Shown piece by piece: positions 59,209 through 64,000 of a DNA stretch of 64,000 nucleotides (position 1 is its first letter; the number at the start of each line of letters is the position of its first letter). The stretch is taken from assembly GCA_000987045.1 (NCBI GenBank), contig LAKY01000058.1, positions 155,463 to 219,462 on the forward strand, written 5' to 3'. This DNA is from Clostridiales bacterium PH28_bin88 (GTDB taxonomy: Bacteria > Bacillota > PH28-bin88). The notes below the pieces were generated by a model that was not told where the DNA came from, searched no databases, and saw only the letters and a program-made list of their open reading frames with translations. Both the position numbers and the translations under genes were made by a program.

Positions 59209-59970
59209 ATGGCGGTACTGGGTGTGGACATCGGTTCCAGGACCATCAAGCTGGTGGAAATGGAAGGAGCAAACATAACACGGCACCAGGTGGCAGACAG
59301 CGGTCATAATCCCATCCAGATGGCCAGGCAGTTGATCGGGAACCCTGGAAAATACGACAGGATCGTTACCACCGGCTACGGGCGCCACGCCGCCAGAGCA
59401 GCCTTCGCTCACGATATGGTAACGGAGATTATGGCCCACGCCACCGGGGCCAGGTTCCTTTTTCCTAAGTGCCGTACCGTCATCGATATCGGCGGGCAGG
59501 ACAGCAAGGTGATCCGGCTGGGGGAAAACGGCCAGGTAGCGGACTTTTTGATGAACGACAAGTGCGCCGCCGGGACGGGCAAGTTCTTGGAAACCATGGA
59601 GCGGGCGCTGGGACTGACTTTAAACCAAATGGCGGAAAAGGCCATCACGGCACGTTCCCATATCCGCATCACCAGCATGTGCACCGTTTTTGCCGAATCA
59701 GAAGTCATCTCTCTCGTGCACCGCGAACAGCCGGTGGAGGGCATCGCCAAGGGGGTCATTTTTTCCGTCGGTGAGCGCATTGGTGGGATGGTAGCCAGGA
59801 TCGGGGCAGTCCCCGATGTCGTGTTTACCGGCGGAGTTGCGGAGATACCGGGAATGAGTGAACTGCTGCGGGAATATACCAGAATCAAGAAGCTGCTGGT
59901 TCCGGACCGCCCCCAGATTACGGGAGCGCTGGGAGCAGCCCTGTGCGCGCAGTCCAAAATGCGTGGGTAA
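59209..59970 (+). CDS. ATP-dependent activator (archerase, HgdC family)
   Basis: This 253-residue ASKHA-fold ATPase has phosphate loops GVDIGSRTIKLVEM (about 5-18) and DIGGQDSK (93-100). Cys119 in NDKCAAGTGKF and Cys158 in SMCTVFAESEV are the ligands of the [4Fe-4S] cluster shared across the homodimer. It injects a low-potential electron into the partner using ATP. It starts 3 bp after the upstream gene, behind GAGG, and ends at a terminator, giving a two-gene operon. Confidence 0.94.
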   Translation: MAVLGVDIGSRTIKLVEMEGANITRHQVADSGHNPIQMARQLIGNPGKYDRIVTTGYGRHAARAAFAHDMVTEIMAHATGARFLFPKCRTVIDIGGQDSKVIRLGENGQVADFLMNDKCAAGTGKFLETMERALGLTLNQMAEKAITARSHIRITSMCTVFAESEVISLVHREQPVEGIAKGVIFSVGERIGGMVARIGAVPDVVFTGGVAEIPGMSELLREYTRIKKLLVPDRPQITGALGAALCAQSKMRG

Positions 59971-59992
59971 GGGGGGGCACTAGCCCTCCCTT
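59969..59992 (+). terminator. terminator of the double-cubane operon
   Basis: AAGGGGGGGC-ACTA-GCCCTCCCTT (one mismatch) followed by ATTTCCTCTT on the plus strand, directly at the activator stop. Confidence 0.75.
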
Positions 59993-60084
59993 ATTTCCTC
60001 TTCCCCTAGGAAATTCATAGAAGGCATTGATTCCCGCTGCACCTCAGGATTCAACCAATTGTCACAAGTTGCCTCTATCCCCTT

Positions 60085-60435
60085 TTACAACGCGTTTTTT
60101 ACCACCTTGGCCTCCAGGATTTCACCCGTTTTGGCATCCACAAATACCCGGAACACTATGCTCTTGGCATCCTCGATTACATGCTGGCTCCAGAAATACT
60201 CTTCCACTTCATAGGCCCGATGTAGGTCGTTACCCTTGATCACCCAAGAGAGTCTAGCAGCACCGTGGGTATGGCGGCAGTACTCATGCTGGATGTGTTT
60301 CTCCGCTTCCCGGGCGGCAATCGTCCGCGCTTCTTCCAGGGTCAGGTTGACCACGTCGTGCCGGACTATCCCTACCAGGATCAGGGCCAAGATCAGCAAG
60401 CCGGATATGACAAAGAAGATAATCAAATTAATCAC
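60085..60435 (-). CDS. membrane-anchored protein with PepSY-like domain
   Basis: This 116-residue protein has an N-terminal helix (LIIFFVISGLLILALILVGI), then LTLEEARTIAAREAEKHIQH and a C-terminal FRVFVDAKTGEILEAKVVKN, which has the PepSY pattern (xVxVDAxTGxIL). The start is uncertain: GTG at 60435 and TTG nearby both lack a good site. It is probably exported-side and may bind peptide or modulate a protease; function unknown. Confidence 0.6.
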   Translation of the reverse strand: MINLIIFFVISGLLILALILVGIVRHDVVNLTLEEARTIAAREAEKHIQHEYCRHTHGAARLSWVIKGNDLHRAYEVEEYFWSQHVIEDAKSIVFRVFVDAKTGEILEAKVVKNAL

Positions 60436-60502
60436 CCACGAAACAGTGTACCCGAAAACGTTTTTCTAAGCCAGTCATGCCGGCAAATTCTTTTTAATAG
60501 AG

Positions 60503-60530
60503 GGGCCGCGGGAAATGATCCCCGCGGCCC
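60503..60530. terminator. strong inverted repeat after the PII gene
   Basis: GGGCCGCGGG and CCCGCGGCCC form a 10-bp GC stem with an 8-nt loop. A T-run is lacking on both strands, so it may be a stabilising hairpin rather than an intrinsic terminator. Confidence 0.45.
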
Positions 60531-60612
60531 GCCGGTTACTCAACCATCTTTATGTATCAAGTCCCCGGGGTGGTCCGGATTGCGGTTGCCGGAAACATGG
60601 CACACTTTAAAG

Positions 60613-60978
<366 letters not shown>

Positions 60979-62686
60979 TTAGCCACTTATCTTGATCTCT
61001 TCCACCAGTTTTAACATCTCCCGGCCGGGCTGGACACCGAATTCTTCCGCCAGCACTTTCCGGCACCTTTCAAAAAGGCGTAGGGCCTCGCCGGTTTGAC
61101 CGGCGGACCGGTATAACTCCATCAGGGCCAGGTACGTCTCCTCGCGGTAGGGGTTGACCACCAGCGCCCGCTGCAGCAACCCGCGCGCCCGGTCGTGGTT
61201 CGCGTTCGCGCCGGCCTCCGTATAAAGGCGGGCCAGAGTTTGCAGGGTATCCAGGTAAATCAGCTGCAGCCGTTCCCGCTCGGCAGCCGCCCAGTCCTCG
61301 TACAGGTCCTCCTCCAGCAGGTCTCCCCTGTACAGTTCCAGGGCCTGTTCCAGGCGCACCCGCGCTCCCGCCTCGTTGCCGCTCTCCAGGTCCATGAGGC
61401 CCATTTTTACCTTTTGATCGAATTCCTCCGTGTCCAGGGTATAGTCTTTATTTGGGTTAAACCAGATCGTACCGCGCTCGTCGCCGAAGAAAGGGGTCTT
61501 CCCCTTCGTCTCTACGCCGGCCGGTGTTAAGGCCCGCCGCAGCCGGCTCAAGGTAACCCGCAGCGAGACCGCCGCCGAATCCGGTTCGGCCTCCGGCCAC
61601 AACAGTTCCATCAACTGCTCGCGGGTTACCCGCCGGCCCTTGTGCAGCACAAGGTACTTGAACAGGGTCTTGACCTTGCGAGTCTGCCAGGCCTTTTCCG
61701 GCACCGCCACCCCGTCTATGACCACCTCGAGGTTGCCGAACAACCTGATCCGGATGCCGGGTATACCGGCGGGCGGCAGCTCCACGCCAGACCCCGCGCC
61801 GGTAAACCCGGTTTCTTCGGGCCACGGCTCGCCCTTCAACCTGGCCATCACCGCCCTGATCTCCTTCCGCCGCGCGCCCTGGACCCTTTCCGCCAGGGCC
61901 GCCAGCGGCTCCAGGGCCTCGTTACCGAACCAGTAACCTAAAAGGTACTCGGCGTAACCCGGGTGAATCCCCGTTTCCAGCGCCCGCAGGCACTGGGCAA
62001 GCACCGTGGGGCGGTGCCAGTCCCAGAACACGCGGTAGCTGTACCGGGAGGCCAGGGCCAGGGCTTTGGCCAGGTAGTCATCGGCCTGCCTGGGCTGGTT
62101 GCGGCAGGTGTAAAGCTGGGCCAGGTGCAGGTAGGCGCCTGTCAAGATCTGCTTGGCCCCCTTGCGCTTGCTCACTTTGGCCGAGTTGAGCAGGTGCCGC
62201 TCCGCCAGGTCCAGTTCCCCCGCCTCCCGGGCGACCGCGCCAAAGATCGAATGCCCCAGTTCCTCCAGGCCTTGCCCGCAGTTTAGGGCTCGCAGGGTGT
62301 CCAGGGCACGGCGCGCATCGTCCAGGGCGGTGCGGGCGTGGCCCCGGTGGGAATCCAGCAGGGCCAGGTCCAGCCTGGTAATGTTGGCCATGGCGCCGTT
62401 TCCCGCCCGCTCGAAAAAGTAAAGGGAGGACTGCAACAGTTCCCTGGCCTGGTCCAGGCGGCCCCGCTGGTAGTGGGAAAAGGCCCTGGCCCGCTCGGCG
62501 TATGCCTTGAAGTAGGCGGAGTCATATTTCTCGCCCAGGCTCCAGAGTTCTTCCCGCACCCCATCGGCGGTGTCCTCGTCGTCCTGTGAGGTCGAAAAGC
62601 TCCTGGTAACGCTGCCGGTACAGCATCACCGGGGGTAGTGAAGGCGGGTACAGCTTGGCCTCCACCACCGGTACACGCAGGCGCAT
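60979..62686 (-). pseudogene. BTAD/SARP regulator lacking its STAND ATPase domain, frameshifted
   Basis: ATG at 62686 (behind AAAGGGGGG) starts MRLRVPVVEAKLYPPSLPPV, the N-terminus of MalT/LuxR-type ATPases, then YRQRYQELFDLT. About 30 codons in, the frame breaks near 62595 and the sequence jumps straight to TPR-like helices (EELWSLGEKYDSAYFKAYAE). The P-loop ATPase region of several hundred residues is absent. The remaining 526 codons (62559-60979) encode TPR repeats, a SARP winged helix (IRIRLFGNLEVVIDGVAVPE) and a BTAD domain (ELYRGDLLEEDLYEDW). The C-terminal part could still be made from GTG 62559. Confidence 0.7.
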
Positions 62687-62941
62687 GGTATTCCCCCCTT
62701 TTGTCTTTTGTTAAAGTTACATGAATTATTTTCTATGCCTTCTTTTTTTCTCCTGCTTTTGATCAAACATCCCTGACGGACCACTGACTATACATCCGCA
62801 CCCCTGCACCGCCGTCCTGTAACGTTTCTGTAACGCCGGTTTGATAACTTACTACCGTAAACGGCTTGCCGGCTAGGCGGCCACGAGGACTCGGTGTAAA
62901 AAAAAAACGAAAGGATGCGGAAGACCATGAGGTGGGAAGTC

Positions 62942-64000
62942 ATGAGAAAAACCCTGTCCCTTCTGGTGCTGGTCTCGCTCTGTACCGGTCTCCTGACCGG
63001 CCCGGCAGGGCTAAGACCTCCGGAAGCCCTGGCGGCTGTCGCCGGCCAGGAGGTGCAGAACACCAAGAGCAAGCTCATCAGCGACCTGCGGGACAAGATG
63101 CAGAAACTGAACTACATCTCCCGGCACTACGACAGCAGCGCCGGGGCGCTGTACGAGTCCATGGAGACCCTGGTGACCACCCTCGACAGCATGGACTACC
63201 AGTACAGTTCCTCCGTTCTGGGAGGGACTGCGCACTATCCTAAAACGGGCGGGTCGACGATCTACCTCTCCGATGAATTTTTCAGCCGGGACCGTTTTGG
63301 CGCGGGGGTTAATCCGGGGATGAGCGACAGCCAGAAAAATGAGGCGGACCGGAAGTTCATGCTGAGCCAGGAGGCCGTCCTGCTGCACGAGGCGGTGCAC
63401 GTCAACCAGAACCTCCAGTACAAGACGCTGCAGGCTTTAAAAGGCCTGGTCCCCCTCCCGGGCCTGGGGAACCGGGCCGAGGGGGAAGCCTACCTGATGC
63501 AGTACATCCTGCTGAGAACCCTCAGCGGGGACGGCTCGCTGACGGAAACCAGCAACGCCCTGCTGGGTGTAAGAGAAAACTGGACCTCGATCTACAACTT
63601 CGACGACCCGGAGAGCCTGGATTCCTTCCACAAGAGCCTTGGCATCGACGGGGCGCTAAGGCTGCTGGACGGCGGGGTGGACCGGGCGTACGACAGGTTG
63701 AAGAGGTACGAAGCAGTTCTGTCCTCTCTGCCGTCGGGCGCCAGTACCAAACTGCGGCTGACCTTCAAGCTCGTCGATGACCAGGGGAGGCCCGCCGCGG
63801 GGTACCCCATCAAGATTGAAGCCGCCGCTGCGGACCCCCGGCGGCAGGTGTTTTTCACCGGTTTAAACGGTGAGATGCAGACCGGCTACCACTCCTGGTC
63901 CGATCTGGCCAGGATGTTTCTGGCCAACGCCACTTACGCCGGCTACCTGCAGCACAAGGACGGCAGGAAGGTCTCCCTTTTCAGGTTTACCGGGGAGGAA
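62942..64000 (+). CDS. secreted protein with HExxH metalloprotease motif (partial)
   Basis: At least 353 residues, cut by the window end. A signal peptide (TLSLLVLVSLCTGLLTGPAG) is followed by a helical region, DEFFSRDRFG, then EAVLLHEAVHVNQN containing HEAVH, and about 25 residues later RAEGEAYLMQY whose Glu could be the third zinc ligand (gluzincin-like). A beta-rich part follows (LRLTFKLVDDQGRPAAGYPI). In-frame ATGs exist at 62915 and 62927; I chose 62942 for its GAGGTGG spacing. The family is not recognised. It is divergent from the broken BTAD regulator. Confidence 0.75.
   Translation, partial: MRKTLSLLVLVSLCTGLLTGPAGLRPPEALAAVAGQEVQNTKSKLISDLRDKMQKLNYISRHYDSSAGALYESMETLVTTLDSMDYQYSSSVLGGTAHYPKTGGSTIYLSDEFFSRDRFGAGVNPGMSDSQKNEADRKFMLSQEAVLLHEAVHVNQNLQYKTLQALKGLVPLPGLGNRAEGEAYLMQYILLRTLSGDGSLTETSNALLGVRENWTSIYNFDDPESLDSFHKSLGIDGALRLLDGGVDRAYDRLKRYEAVLSSLPSGASTKLRLTFKLVDDQGRPAAGYPIKIEAAAADPRRQVFFTGLNGEMQTGYHSWSDLARMFLANATYAGYLQHKDGRKVSLFRFTGEE

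Overview
The window reads as a chromosome segment from a GC-rich, anaerobic, endospore-forming Gram-positive bacterium, probably in the Desulfotomaculum/Pelotomaculum/Moorella neighbourhood of the Firmicutes. This is inferred from gene content, not from a marker gene. The pointers are splB (spore photoproduct repair), csaB with its DUF5693 partner, murJ, comFA/comFC, a long-form hpf, several copper-amine-oxidase-like stalk domains on secreted proteins, MalT-like BTAD regulators, Gram-positive LexA boxes, and a double-cubane-cluster protein with its activator. Genes lie almost entirely on the minus strand from 1 to 55.6 kb. The exceptions are iscS-thiI and one 55-codon gene. No rRNA, tRNA or CRISPR array was seen.

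Layout. 1-2.9 kb: a GntR-controlled TRAP transporter (dctP-dctQ-dctM, dctM cut by the window edge). 3-6.3 kb: hpf, a cold-shock gene and a polar amino-acid ABC transporter. 6.7-12 kb: comFC-comFA, then iscS-thiI on the other strand. 12-24.1 kb: diguanylate cyclase, phosphohexomutase, YetF-like protein, a ParE-type toxin-antitoxin pair, an SOS-box-controlled ComK-like gene followed by a HEAT-repeat gene, NDH-2, a LysE-type exporter, wecA-type transferase and fabZ. 24.4-29.4 kb: murJ and a 973-residue secreted NAGPA/propeller/stalk protein. 29.5-32.7 kb: an AT-richer accessory zone with PIN, Phd-RelE and RHS remnants, a decayed insertion sequence, REP-like repeats and an intact MNT-HEPN pair. 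33-45.7 kb: a catabolic island (alpha/beta hydrolase, 1075-residue STAND-BTAD regulator, KASIII-like enzyme, CoA-transferase, complete Liv-type ABC transporter, FabG-like reductase). 45.9-50.7 kb: csaB, DUF5693 protein and ctpA, i.e. envelope work. 51-53 kb: a second SOS-box-controlled ComK-like gene and a DUF1659/DUF2922/zinc/YvrJ cluster. 53.2-55.6 kb: rhamnose genes. 55.8-64 kb: splB, gene remnants, the double-cubane protein and its activator, a PII gene, a BTAD regulator that has lost its ATPase domain, and a secreted HExxH protein running off the window.

Most unusual signals. (1) Two paralogous ComK-like genes 32 kb apart each have a near-consensus promoter whose 17-bp spacer holds a perfect GAAC-N4-GTTC LexA operator. 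This predicts a DNA-damage regulon with a competence-regulator-like output. (2) Dispersed heptamer arrays occur, three of them organised as inverted arrays around a conserved GGAATT hairpin, plus a separate mosaic hairpin repeat in three copies. (3) The spore photoproduct lyase has alanine where Bacillus subtilis has its catalytic Cys141. (4) A MalT/BTAD regulator joins the family N-terminus directly to the TPR/SARP half. (5) Eroded toxin-antitoxin and transporter fragments with readable junctions.

Limits. All product calls come from reading motifs and remembered family patterns. No alignment, HMM or database search was run. Start codons were chosen from visible ribosome-binding sites and are predictions.
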